From an uncultured Christensenella sp. (GTDB taxonomy: Bacteria; Bacillota; Clostridia; Christensenellales; UBA1242), in contig CAJUGX010000006.1 in the NCBI GenBank assembly GCA_910586385.1, positions 1 to 64,000 on the forward strand: 64,000 nt of DNA. Reading direction: 5' to 3'. The notes beneath the pieces were generated by a model. That model did not search any database. It was given only the letters and a program-made list of their open reading frames with translations, and was not told the origin of the DNA. Both the position numbers and the translations under genes were made by a program. Positions 34,475 through 42,363 of this stretch are shown here, piece after piece (position 1 is the first letter of the stretch; the number at the start of each line of letters is the position of its first letter).

Positions 34475-35124
34475 TGTTGGCAATAAATACTGCGTTTATG
34501 ACGGCAAATTTGGCACTTAAAACGGCAGATGGGCAAGTTGTTTTGAAAGATATTGAGTCAAAGAGCAAACACTCAGAAAGTGTGCTCAAAGTGATTGACG
34601 AGATGTGCCAAGAAACAGGGATAAATGTGCTTGATGTGGGCACTGTGAGCGTTGTTGTAGGACCGGGCTCTTTCACTGGACTCAGGATTGGCACAGCTGT
34701 TGCAAAGGCACTTGGGTGTGCAAAATCTGACCTCAAATTCGTTGCTTTGTCATCGCTGGAACTTATGGCATATAATGTTTACAAAAACCATCTTGCTGAT
34801 GGAGATTTTGTCTGTGTGCTCAACGCCCTTTCTGATTTGTTTTTTGTTGCATATTTTGACAAGAATGGCATAAAACTTGATTGTGAGAAGATGATTGACA
34901 AAGTCGAGTTCGAAAAAATTACACTTCCAATGTTTTCACTTAAGGGAGATTTGAATAATCCAAAATGTACGGATATTGAGATAAGTTGTCAGCAGTTGCT
35001 GGAATTTTCACTCCTTAAGGAAAGCAAAAATGAGTTTGTGAGCGAGAGCGAACTTCTTCCAGTTTATTTGCGTAAGTCACAGGCGGAAGATATGCTTGCA
35101 AAAAAAGAGAAAAAAGATTGCTAA
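34474..35124 (+). CDS. tsaB: tRNA threonylcarbamoyladenosine biosynthesis protein TsaB
   Basis: 216 aa. ASKHA-fold partner of TsaD. Near the N-terminus is MLAINTAFMTANLAL, and around residues 60-85 is the conserved VVVGPGSFTGLRIGTAVAKALG. The C-terminal YLRKSQAED pattern is also typical. The start ATG 34474 overlaps the tsaE stop by one base; a GTG at 34471 is the alternative. TsaE and TsaB are adjacent, as in many Firmicutes. Confidence 0.92.
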   Translation: MLAINTAFMTANLALKTADGQVVLKDIESKSKHSESVLKVIDEMCQETGINVLDVGTVSVVVGPGSFTGLRIGTAVAKALGCAKSDLKFVALSSLELMAYNVYKNHLADGDFVCVLNALSDLFFVAYFDKNGIKLDCEKMIDKVEFEKITLPMFSLKGDLNNPKCTDIEISCQQLLEFSLLKESKNEFVSESELLPVYLRKSQAEDMLAKKEKKDC

Positions 35125-35128
35125 ATGA

Positions 35129-35157
35129 TTGACTTTGGACTTATTTATATGTAGAAT
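35129..35157 (+). promoter_or_regulatory. Promoter for the zinc-ribbon gene
   Basis: TTGACT (35129-35134), a 17-nt spacer and TAGAAT (35152-35157). Confidence 0.7.
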
Positions 35158-35180
35158 ACATACAGAAAAAAGGAGATTGT

Positions 35181-35696
35181 ATGAAAAAACCTGTTTATAT
35201 CAGATGTCCAAGATGCGAACTTAACTATATAGAAAAGAAAGAAAAGTTGTGTTCTGTATGCAAAGCAGAGTTGTCAGCAAACAAAGATTTGTTTGTCAAT
35301 GACCTTGATTTGGAGCTTTGTCCAATCTGCAAAACAAACTATATTCAACCAGACGAAATCATGTGTGCAACATGTCTTAAAGAGCATCAATCAGAGGATG
35401 GAGAAATCACTGGTGATGATTGGGATGAATACGTAAATCGTGATGAAGACGAAGTTGTATATGATGACGAGGAAACAGGAGAGATGGCTTCTGTGACAGA
35501 CATCGATGACGATGCACTTGATGATGACTTGGATTCAGGGATTGGCTTTGATGACAGTCTCGACGATGAAGAACTTGAGCTTGGCGATGAAGACCTGAGC
35601 TCAGAGTTTGATGACGAAGAAGATGAGGATTCACTTGACCTTGATTTTGATGATGACGATGATTTCGATGATGACGACGGTGATGACGATTTCTAA
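35181..35696 (+). CDS. Double zinc-ribbon protein with extremely acidic Asp/Glu tail
   Basis: 171 aa. Residues 1-65 contain two zinc ribbons (CPRC...CSVC and CPIC...CATC). From about residue 70 to the end almost every second residue is Asp or Glu, finishing with runs such as FDDDDDFDDDDGDDDF. The N-terminal ribbon could bind nucleic acid or protein. The tail might mimic nucleic acid, or chelate or shield basic partners. I know no named family with exactly this layout. AAAGGAG precedes the ATG. It is a single-gene unit with its own promoter and a very strong terminator. Confidence 0.7.
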   Translation: MKKPVYIRCPRCELNYIEKKEKLCSVCKAELSANKDLFVNDLDLELCPICKTNYIQPDEIMCATCLKEHQSEDGEITGDDWDEYVNRDEDEVVYDDEETGEMASVTDIDDDALDDDLDSGIGFDDSLDDEELELGDEDLSSEFDDEEDEDSLDLDFDDDDDFDDDDGDDDF

Positions 35697-35703
35697 AATA
35701 TGA

Positions 35704-35742
35704 AAAATGACCACAAACGGCAATTGTTTGTGGTCATTTTGT
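35704..35742 (+). terminator. Strong intrinsic terminator, 15-bp stem
   Basis: AAAATGACCACAAAC pairs perfectly with GTTTGTGGTCATTTT around a 7-nt loop. Confidence 0.85.
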
Positions 35743-35781
35743 TTGCTGGTGCATATTCAAACGGAGTGGGCAAATAAAAAG

Positions 35782-35811
35782 AAAAAGAGATGAAATCAAT
35801 CATCTCTTTTT
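35782..35811. terminator. Terminator of the minus-strand surface protein gene (bidirectional)
   Basis: AAAAAGAGATGA pairs with TCATCTCTTTTT around a 6-nt loop. It lies directly downstream of the minus-strand stop at 35812. Confidence 0.82.
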
Positions 35812-38800
35812 TTATTTAGACTTTTTTGCTTTTTCTTGCTTTGCCTTCTCTTTTTCAGCCTTTTTGTTTTCTTTTTTTGAAGCCTTTTCGAGTTGGTGTT
35901 TTCTTGCAATTTCTTGAGCATAGATTTTTCTTTCAAGGTCCAGCAAGTATTCAGGGGACTTGATGGTTTCCATTTGCTTGTTGAGAGATTCAATCTTTTC
36001 TGCGACTGCTGTTCTCTTTCTTGCAAAGTCCTTAAACTCTTTGTCAGTTGCCTTCGAAACCTCATCTTTGTCTTGTGAGCGGAGTCCAACGATTTTCTCT
36101 TTGTGTTTCGCTTCAAGAAGTCCGAGTTCGTTTTGGAATCTGTCAATGTTCTTTTGAAGCTCAGCAACTTGAACATCTTTTTCTGCCTTTGCTTTTGCTT
36201 TCACAACATCAACTTCAAGGCTTGATTTTCTGTCATAAGATTCTCTACGCTTCTTTTCAATCTTCTTGAGTTTGATGTTTCTAAGAACAACTCCCACAAT
36301 GGCGATTACAATTGCTGCACCCATCAAGATTGAGGAAACCAAGATTGACCAGTTGAGGTCGTTGTTTGTTTTGCCAGCATCGTTGTCTGTGTTTGAATCA
36401 TCAGGATCATCTGGGTTTTCTTCTGTAGCAGAGGCGTTTGCAATGAAAACTCTGTCTTTGTTTACGTCATATTTCTTGTCTTTGAAAGTTGTGTTTGCAA
36501 TGTCATATTCGGTGTTGGTCGCTTTCTCAAGTTTCAAGTCATAGATTGCTGCTGCACCGACTGTCTCAGGTGTGTCACTTATGAGTGAGATATAAAGTTG
36601 GGCGGTTGTTGCCTCGCTTGGATGGAAATAGATGCTGTATTCTTCATATTTCTCATCACTTTTAAGTTCTGACATATAGTCAAATCCAGTAAGACCAACG
36701 GTTACGCCGTACTTGTATGTCTTTTTGCTGTCAAGCGTGCCTTCAAAGTGAGTCTTGAGTTTGAATGAAAGTTTGTAATAATCATTTTCAAGGTCAAGGT
36801 TGAAACGTGATTGGATGGCATATGTGCCAGAAGTTTGGTTCTGGATGAAGAAGACGTTCTTTTCTTCTTCCTCTTTAATCTTGAAATTTTCGCTCTCTTC
36901 CAAACTTTCGCTCTTTACGATTGATGCAAATCCACTGTTTCCAACAACATCTTTCCCTTCAAATGCAGGAGCATATTCAGAAATGTTTGTTGTTGGTGTT
37001 TCTGTTGGGATATTGTTTGTTGGGAGGTTGAGGTAGAAGTTTGACATATCAACAGTGTTGCCTTTCTTGTCGACTTCTGCTGAGAAATCAGTTTCTTCAA
37101 TTGATTTGAGTGCGAAATGGTCAAAGAAAGCATAACCAAATTGAGTCTCTTTCTCATTGCCAAGTTCGATCACGAAATAAACTTCGCTTGCCCCATCTCC
37201 AGCTTTGACAAAAATCTCATATTCTTCCCAAACTCCGCCAGTTGAGAGTTTTTGTGCTTTGCTGAGTTGGAAGCCAGAGTTGTCATAGAGGGTGACAGTG
37301 ATGTCAGCTGCTGTGTTGTACCAGAATGAAATTCTGCTTACACTGCCAGCAGAGAGTGATATATTTGGAGTTTTTACATTTTGCCAAGATTTGTCAGTTG
37401 TGTTTGCAAGCATAAGGATGTTGTCGGTGTCCGTTTTGCTTCCGTGTCTGTTTCCGACGGTCGAATTGCCAAAAATCTCTACGTTTGCCCAATAATATGG
37501 GTTTTTGGTAGGGACAATGCCTTGACTTGCAAGTTCTTCATATTTGCGGAGATATTTCTCATGTTCTGATTGTGCACTGTTGATTACGCCACCAAATGCA
37601 AGTTCTCCACCACTGATTGTCCAATCAACTGGAGCAAGAGGGAAGTTGCTATCTTTGTCAATGGTGACATCATTGAAATCGCCATTTGTGACTGAGAGGT
37701 TTGCGGATGACTCGTCAAGAGTTGCTTTGTTTGATGCATTTTCAAAGTCCGCAGAGGATGCTTTTGTCACTGTTATGTCATCAAACACAACACAACCAGT
37801 GGCTGTCTCATTCTCATTTCCAAGCCCAAGAGAAATTTTGATTGCAGAGTTGTACAATGAACCACCCTTCACATAAAATTCAACCACGCCATAGTTGTTG
37901 TTGAATTGGTCAGAGCCGTTTGATGTCAATCCGCTGCTTGCAGTTTGAGAGAGGAGGGTGTAGTCGGTATCTTTAAGGTTGTATGCAGAAAGGACGGAGT
38001 CGCTTTCTTCAACAAACATATAAGCATTTCCTTCAGAGAGTTCTGAAATCTTGTAATATGCTTTGATTTTGTAGATAGAGTTTGCTTCAATCAAGATGTC
38101 GTTTGAAGTAACTTTCACATATTCTTTCTTTGCAGTAAGTCCCAAAACATAGTCATTTTTTGAAATTGAAACTGTGCCGTCTTCCATGTCAACTTTGCAA
38201 GAAAGATTTGAACCGACAAAGTCATATCCAGTGTGTGCTTTGAAGGCTTCTGGGGCGCCAGTGTTGTAAATCTTTGCTTTTCCAGTGCCAGAGATTGCCC
38301 AGTCTGTGACAGGTGAACCGCCATCAAGCACGCCAGTCTCAAAATCGAAATTGTTTGATGGATATTCGATTTGAGTTGGATTTTTGAAATTGAAAATCTG
38401 GGTGCAGTTTGTTTTTTTAGACTGACCGTCAGTTGTTTTTTGTTCATAGCTTCTGTTTGCATAAGCATTGTATGTTTTCCAGAAAGCGTTTTCGCTGTAT
38501 TGGAAGACATGGCAGTCATCAAAGAAGACAACGCCACCACTTGCGTATCCTTCTTTTTCTGCACCAAGCCACAGGTCAAGAGTTGTCTCTTGTGCAGTGT
38601 CGCCAGTTGCAACGAAGAAATAGAAAGTTACCCATTCTTTTGAGGTGACTTCAGTAAATTCCGCTTTGACAGCTTTTCCATCAGCATCTTTAAGTCCAGA
38701 CAAATATATTGAGCCAAAGATGTGGTCGTTGAGAGATGTGTATTCAGTTTTTGTTGAATAGTACTTCTCAGTTGAGTCAACTTTGTAATTTTTTGCGGCC

Positions 38801-39660
38801 GTGTCATATTGCAAGTTGCAAGAGTAGGTTGTAGAAGTGGAGTAAATGGTGATTTCTCCGTCTACAATATCAAGTTCTCTTGTGCGAACATAGAATATGT
38901 TGCCATCTTTGTTGAAGCCTGCAAAGTTTTCGTCTTCATAGAATTTGTTTTCAGCTGTAAGAGTCAGGTCACTTGCAAGTGGGGTGCTGTTTGCAGTCAA
39001 AGTCTTCCTCACATTGTAAGTGGTTGTGCCGAGTGAAAGTTCGACATAGACAGGTTCGAAGTCTTCTGAGAAAGCCTGCTTTTCAAAGCTTGTCTTTGAA
39101 ACAGTCTTGTTTTCATCAGTGACAACACCACTCTCAACATAGGTTGTTGTTTGAGAATAGTCAGTGTCTGCTTTGAAAGAAACTTGGAAAGAATAATACG
39201 AGTTTGCTTCAAGAGAGACGGTGTTTGAAGAATATCCTTGTCGTGCTTCAGTATTTTTGCTTGTTTCCGAAGTTTTTGAGTTTATCATCAAGATAGAACT
39301 GTCAGATGCCTTTGCCAAAGGATTTTTTGACAAGTGATAGGTCCCTGACATATAGTTTTGGAATGATGTGCCGGTGTTGATGATCCCGGCAGTTGTCTTT
39401 GAGTTTGAAAGTTTGCCAGTCCAACCAGAAAGGCTGGTTGAAAGAGAATAAGTTGACGAACTTGAATTGAAGTTGTTGTTTGTCATACTCATTTCTTTGA
39501 CATAACTTGAATAATAATTTGCTGCAGAAGTATCGGCGTTTGCCTTTCCAATTGGACATGCGATGCCAGTTGCAACTGTTGCTGCGATAGGCATAGCGAC
39601 TGCACACAATGGGAGCAGAAGTTTGTTTTTGATACCTTTGTTTTTGCTAGTTTTTTTCAT
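35812..39660 (-). CDS. Large membrane-anchored surface protein with jelly-roll-like modules and cytoplasmic coiled coil
   Basis: 1282 aa. A signal peptide (KKTSKNKGIKNK, then a hydrophobic run, about residues 1-42). The ectodomain seems to hold at least four repeats of a beta-sandwich pattern like carbohydrate-binding modules; each begins with a new N-x-D/N-F and W-x-I/G segment and ends with a form of VVFFDDCHVF, VVFDDITV, YAFFDHFAL or AAIYDLKL. One transmembrane helix (about 1100-1128) follows. A cytoplasmic tail of about 150 residues is Lys/Glu-rich with heptad-like pattern and ends in a Lys-rich KEKAKQEKAKKSK. AAAGGATTTCAAGC precedes the ATG. The ligand is unknown; glycan binding is inference. 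Confidence 0.78.
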   Translation of the reverse strand: MKKTSKNKGIKNKLLLPLCAVAMPIAATVATGIACPIGKANADTSAANYYSSYVKEMSMTNNNFNSSSSTYSLSTSLSGWTGKLSNSKTTAGIINTGTSFQNYMSGTYHLSKNPLAKASDSSILMINSKTSETSKNTEARQGYSSNTVSLEANSYYSFQVSFKADTDYSQTTTYVESGVVTDENKTVSKTSFEKQAFSEDFEPVYVELSLGTTTYNVRKTLTANSTPLASDLTLTAENKFYEDENFAGFNKDGNIFYVRTRELDIVDGEITIYSTSTTYSCNLQYDTAAKNYKVDSTEKYYSTKTEYTSLNDHIFGSIYLSGLKDADGKAVKAEFTEVTSKEWVTFYFFVATGDTAQETTLDLWLGAEKEGYASGGVVFFDDCHVFQYSENAFWKTYNAYANRSYEQKTTDGQSKKTNCTQIFNFKNPTQIEYPSNNFDFETGVLDGGSPVTDWAISGTGKAKIYNTGAPEAFKAHTGYDFVGSNLSCKVDMEDGTVSISKNDYVLGLTAKKEYVKVTSNDILIEANSIYKIKAYYKISELSEGNAYMFVEESDSVLSAYNLKDTDYTLLSQTASSGLTSNGSDQFNNNYGVVEFYVKGGSLYNSAIKISLGLGNENETATGCVVFDDITVTKASSADFENASNKATLDESSANLSVTNGDFNDVTIDKDSNFPLAPVDWTISGGELAFGGVINSAQSEHEKYLRKYEELASQGIVPTKNPYYWANVEIFGNSTVGNRHGSKTDTDNILMLANTTDKSWQNVKTPNISLSAGSVSRISFWYNTAADITVTLYDNSGFQLSKAQKLSTGGVWEEYEIFVKAGDGASEVYFVIELGNEKETQFGYAFFDHFALKSIEETDFSAEVDKKGNTVDMSNFYLNLPTNNIPTETPTTNISEYAPAFEGKDVVGNSGFASIVKSESLEESENFKIKEEEEKNVFFIQNQTSGTYAIQSRFNLDLENDYYKLSFKLKTHFEGTLDSKKTYKYGVTVGLTGFDYMSELKSDEKYEEYSIYFHPSEATTAQLYISLISDTPETVGAAAIYDLKLEKATNTEYDIANTTFKDKKYDVNKDRVFIANASATEENPDDPDDSNTDNDAGKTNNDLNWSILVSSILMGAAIVIAIVGVVLRNIKLKKIEKKRRESYDRKSSLEVDVVKAKAKAEKDVQVAELQKNIDRFQNELGLLEAKHKEKIVGLRSQDKDEVSKATDKEFKDFARKRTAVAEKIESLNKQMETIKSPEYLLDLERKIYAQEIARKHQLEKASKKENKKAEKEKAKQEKAKKSK

Positions 39661-39693
39661 GCTTGAAATCCTTTATATAAGTTTAACTTGATT

Positions 39694-39722
39694 ATTATAA
39701 TACATTTATTGCAAATAATCAA
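39694..39722 (-). promoter_or_regulatory. Promoter for the minus-strand surface protein
   Basis: On the minus strand TTGATT (39722-39717), a 17-nt spacer and TATAAT (39699-39694). A 34-nt leader with SD follows. Confidence 0.68.
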
Positions 39723-39754
39723 ATATTTTTTCGAAAAATAAAGACAATAACCTT

Positions 39755-40159
39755 ATGAAAAAGCAGGCAAAGAAGCAAAAAAAGAGCAATGAAGGGAAAT
39801 TATCTTGGCAGAGAAAGTTTCTTTTGGCTGTTTGCGGTGCTCTCATTGGTTTTGTAAATGGCTTTTTTGGGGGCGGAGGCGGGATGATTTGTGTGCCACT
39901 TCTCCAAAAGGTTTTACATCTGTCAGAGAAATATTCACATGCGACAGCAATCGTGGTTATTTTTCCGATTTCTTTTGTCAGTGCGGTGATTTATACCTTC
40001 AGTGGACACCTTGAATTTGTACCGTTTTTGAGTGTTGGAGCGGGGGTTGTTTTAGGTGGAATTTTGGGTTCTTTTGCACTCAAATTTATGCCAGAAAAAA
40101 TTGTCAGAATTGTCTTTGTTTTGATCATGCTTGCGGGTGGAATTAGGCTTCTTTTTTGA
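39755..40159 (+). CDS. Half-size TauE/SafE-type membrane protein (first copy)
   Basis: 134 aa with four hydrophobic segments and the glycine-rich FFGGGGGMICVPLLQKVL motif of TauE/SafE (DUF81) anion exporters. Canonical members have about eight helices and 250 aa, so this is a half unit. A basic N-terminus (KKQAKKQKKSNEGK) precedes the first helix. No SD is visible before the ATG; ACAATAACCTT lies there instead. The second half-size copy begins 72 nt downstream. The substrate (sulfite, sulfonate or another anion) cannot be told. Confidence 0.75.
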   Translation: MKKQAKKQKKSNEGKLSWQRKFLLAVCGALIGFVNGFFGGGGGMICVPLLQKVLHLSEKYSHATAIVVIFPISFVSAVIYTFSGHLEFVPFLSVGAGVVLGGILGSFALKFMPEKIVRIVFVLIMLAGGIRLLF

Positions 40160-40231
40160 CAAAAAATATGGGGCGAATTAGGCTAAATTTTGAGTGTTTT
40201 TTGCAAAAAATGAGTGATTTTGGAGGCAAAA

Positions 40232-40594
40232 ATGTTGTATTTTTTCTATGTTTTGGCGGGCTTTTTGGCAGGTGTTTTTGGTGGTCTTGGCATGGGTGGA
40301 GGCACTCTTCTTATACCAATTCTTACCATTTTTTTGGATTTTGAACAAAAACTTGCGCAAGGCATCAATTTGATGTCATTTTTGGTGATGGCAATCATCT
40401 CAATCTACATCCATTATCGCAACGGTCTCATAGTGACAAAAAACATTTGGATTATCATTGTTTTTGGGGTAATTTTTTCTGTTTTTGGAGCGTTTCTGAT
40501 GACATATTTGCCGTCAAAAATTTTGAAAATGGTGTTTGGTGGATTCCTGTGTTTGCTCGCTGCCCTTGAATTTGCAAAAGTATTCAAAAAATAG
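40232..40594 (+). CDS. Half-size TauE/SafE-type membrane protein (second copy)
   Basis: 120 aa, four helices, with GVFGGLGMGGGTLLIPIL matching the same loop as in the preceding gene. ATG 40232 is chosen because GGAGG (40222-40226) is correctly placed; a GTG at 40214 precedes it. Together with its neighbour it probably forms a heterodimer equal to one full TauE/SafE transporter. A similar adjacent pair of about 120-aa proteins is familiar from clostridial genomes, so the split is not unique. Confidence 0.78.
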   Translation: MLYFFYVLAGFLAGVFGGLGMGGGTLLIPILTIFLDFEQKLAQGINLMSFLVMAIISIYIHYRNGLIVTKNIWIIIVFGVIFSVFGAFLMTYLPSKILKMVFGGFLCLLAALEFAKVFKK

Positions 40595-40623
40595 TTTACA
40601 AAACTTCTTTTTTATGTTATATT
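40595..40623 (+). promoter_or_regulatory. Promoter for the ferredoxin gene
   Basis: TTTACA (40595-40600), a 17-nt spacer and TATATT (40618-40623), overlapping the end of the upstream gene. Confidence 0.55.
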
Positions 40624-40647
40624 TATTGCATAAATAAGGAGTGAAAA

Positions 40648-40818
40648 ATGGTAGATAAAAATATTTGCATCGGTTGTGGAACTTGCGTTTCAATCTGTCC
40701 AGTTGAGGCAATCTCTTTCGGAGACGATGGAAAAGCCAAAATTGACAAAACTAAATGTATCCGTTGTGGTGCTTGCCAAGCAAGTTGTCCAGTCGGTGCG
40801 ATTGACATAGACAACTAG
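40648..40818 (+). CDS. 2[4Fe-4S] ferredoxin
   Basis: 56 aa, from ATG 40648 (AAGGAG upstream) to TAG 40818. Two CxxCxxCxxxCP cluster motifs are visible: CIGCGTCVSICP and CIRCGACQASCP. That is the full clostridial 8Fe ferredoxin, a small soluble electron carrier for anaerobic metabolism. It has its own promoter. The next gene starts 48 nt later and seems unrelated. The presence of this protein supports an anaerobic lifestyle. Confidence 0.95.
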   Translation: MVDKNICIGCGTCVSICPVEAISFGDDGKAKIDKTKCIRCGACQASCPVGAIDIDN

Positions 40819-40820
40819 TT

Positions 40821-40849
40821 TTGAGGCGACATTCTTTTTTTGTTAAAAA
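40821..40849 (+). promoter_or_regulatory. Candidate promoter for the Ppx-like/HtrA-like/MreB-like operon
   Basis: TTGAGG (40821-40826), a 17-nt spacer and TAAAAA (40844-40849), with a TGT just before the -10. Confidence 0.38.
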
Positions 40850-40866
40850 TGATTTAGGAGAAATTT

Positions 40867-42348
40867 ATGGAAAACATTGCTTACATCCAACTTGACGAGA
40901 GAAAGGTGAAACTTTTGATTGTTCAAAGCAGAAACGGAAGATACAGAATTTTGGAAGAAGTTGAAAATTATTATGACCTGACAAATGACATAGTTAAGGA
41001 CGCTCTTTTGAGTCCAAAATCAAAAAACGACATCTTGAAAATTTTGAATATCTATCGTTATACAATTGAGACATTCAAAGTCGACAAGATGATTGCTGTT
41101 TGCTCAAACATCATCGTAAAGGCAAGAAACTATCGTGGCTTCTTGGATGAAGTTTATACAAACACTGGGATGAACTTTCTTATCTCAAACGATGAAGAAG
41201 TTGTCAAAAACATCTATGTGTCTTGCATGAACGAAATTGACGCTTCAAAGGGGTATATCATCAACATTGCATCTTATGCAACTTATATCTTGAAGTTCAA
41301 CAGAAGAAATGTCATCGAATACAACACAATCCCATATGGCTATTCAAATCTTTCAAACTCAGAAATGTCTTTTGCTGACATGGTTGGGACGATGAAGAAA
41401 GAACTCAAGAAATGTTCTCTTTTCAAAAACTATGAAGATGATTTGGTGATTGGTTGTGGACCAAGTTTTATCGACATCGCAAGAATTGCGAAGAAACTTA
41501 CAAGATACCCAATTGACATCGACAACAATTATGAACTTTCAGATTCGGCAGCACAAAAAGTTGTTGACTTTGCAAAGGATGTTGATGCACAAAAAGTTAA
41601 GAAAATCAAAGGACTTGGACAAGAGGGGGCTGAAAGCCTCAATGGTGGGCTTGCAATCATCAGTGCGATTTATGATGCACTCAAGATTGGCACAGTAAAC
41701 ATCTCAACTGCAAACACGCTTGAAGGGATTGTCCTTTCAAATTTGGTGGGCTCTTCAAATGAAAGATATTCTGATCTTCTTCAAAACAGCCTCGACAACT
41801 ATTATGAATTTAAGAAAGAGGGGCTTGCAATAAACAATCAAGTTTATGATATGGCAATCTTGCTCTTCAAACAACTCAAAGTGGTGCACAAACTTCCAAG
41901 AATCTATGTGAAACCACTCAAAATCGCATCATATATGTTTGATTGCGGAAAGTTTATCAATTTCTCAAATCATCAAAAACATTCTTTCTACGCGATTTTG
42001 AATTCCCAAATTTCTGGGGTGACTCAAAAAGAAATTTTGCTTGCTGCTTTTGCTTGCACATGTCAAAATCTTGACAACTTCAACTTGGCTGAAATCATGA
42101 AATACAAAGATATTTTGAGTGATGAGGATGTTGAGGCTGTAAGAAAACTTGGTGTTCTTGTCAATTTGGCAGTCAATCTCAATGCTTCAAGAAAAAACAT
42201 CATAAATGACATAGTTTGCGATATTTTGGGCGACTCTATCATTATGAAGACTGTGGTGTCATCGGACCCATCATTTGAAATCATGCAGAGCATGAAGATT
42301 TCTGAAGACTTTAAGAAAACTTTCAAGAAAAGTTTGCAAATTATATAA
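40867..42348 (+). CDS. Ppx/GppA-like protein (ASKHA fold plus HD-like domain), degenerate
   Basis: 493 aa, the length of exopolyphosphatase/guanosine pentaphosphatase. The N-terminal half resembles the ASKHA fold (LISNDEEVVKNIY near the catalytic Glu region). The phosphate-binding loop that should read DIGGGSTE is IINIASYATYILKF, without glycines. The C-terminal half matches the HD-like domain (LKIASYMFDCGKFINFSNHQKHSFYAI), but the HD pair is missing (FDCG for LHDIG). It probably senses or binds rather than hydrolyses; that is inference. TTAGGAGAAATTT precedes the ATG. It is the first gene of an operon with the HtrA-like and MreB-like genes (gaps of 15 and 17 nt). Confidence 0.7.
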   Translation: MENIAYIQLDERKVKLLIVQSRNGRYRILEEVENYYDLTNDIVKDALLSPKSKNDILKILNIYRYTIETFKVDKMIAVCSNIIVKARNYRGFLDEVYTNTGMNFLISNDEEVVKNIYVSCMNEIDASKGYIINIASYATYILKFNRRNVIEYNTIPYGYSNLSNSEMSFADMVGTMKKELKKCSLFKNYEDDLVIGCGPSFIDIARIAKKLTRYPIDIDNNYELSDSAAQKVVDFAKDVDAQKVKKIKGLGQEGAESLNGGLAIISAIYDALKIGTVNISTANTLEGIVLSNLVGSSNERYSDLLQNSLDNYYEFKKEGLAINNQVYDMAILLFKQLKVVHKLPRIYVKPLKIASYMFDCGKFINFSNHQKHSFYAILNSQISGVTQKEILLAAFACTCQNLDNFNLAEIMKYKDILSDEDVEAVRKLGVLVNLAVNLNASRKNIINDIVCDILGDSIIMKTVVSSDPSFEIMQSMKISEDFKKTFKKSLQII

Positions 42349-42363
42349 TTTTAGGAAGCGTGG

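Noticed and set aside
35590..35693. GAT/GAC-rich stretch as a possible DNA microsatellite or regulatory repeat
   Set aside because: It is in frame, uses mixed Asp/Glu codons and encodes the acidic tail of a real gene.
39755..40594. Two half-size TauE/SafE genes as one gene broken by a frameshift
   Set aside because: The second gene has its own well-placed GGAGG and ATG, both copies contain the N-terminal glycine motif, and adjacent half-size pairs are known in Clostridia.
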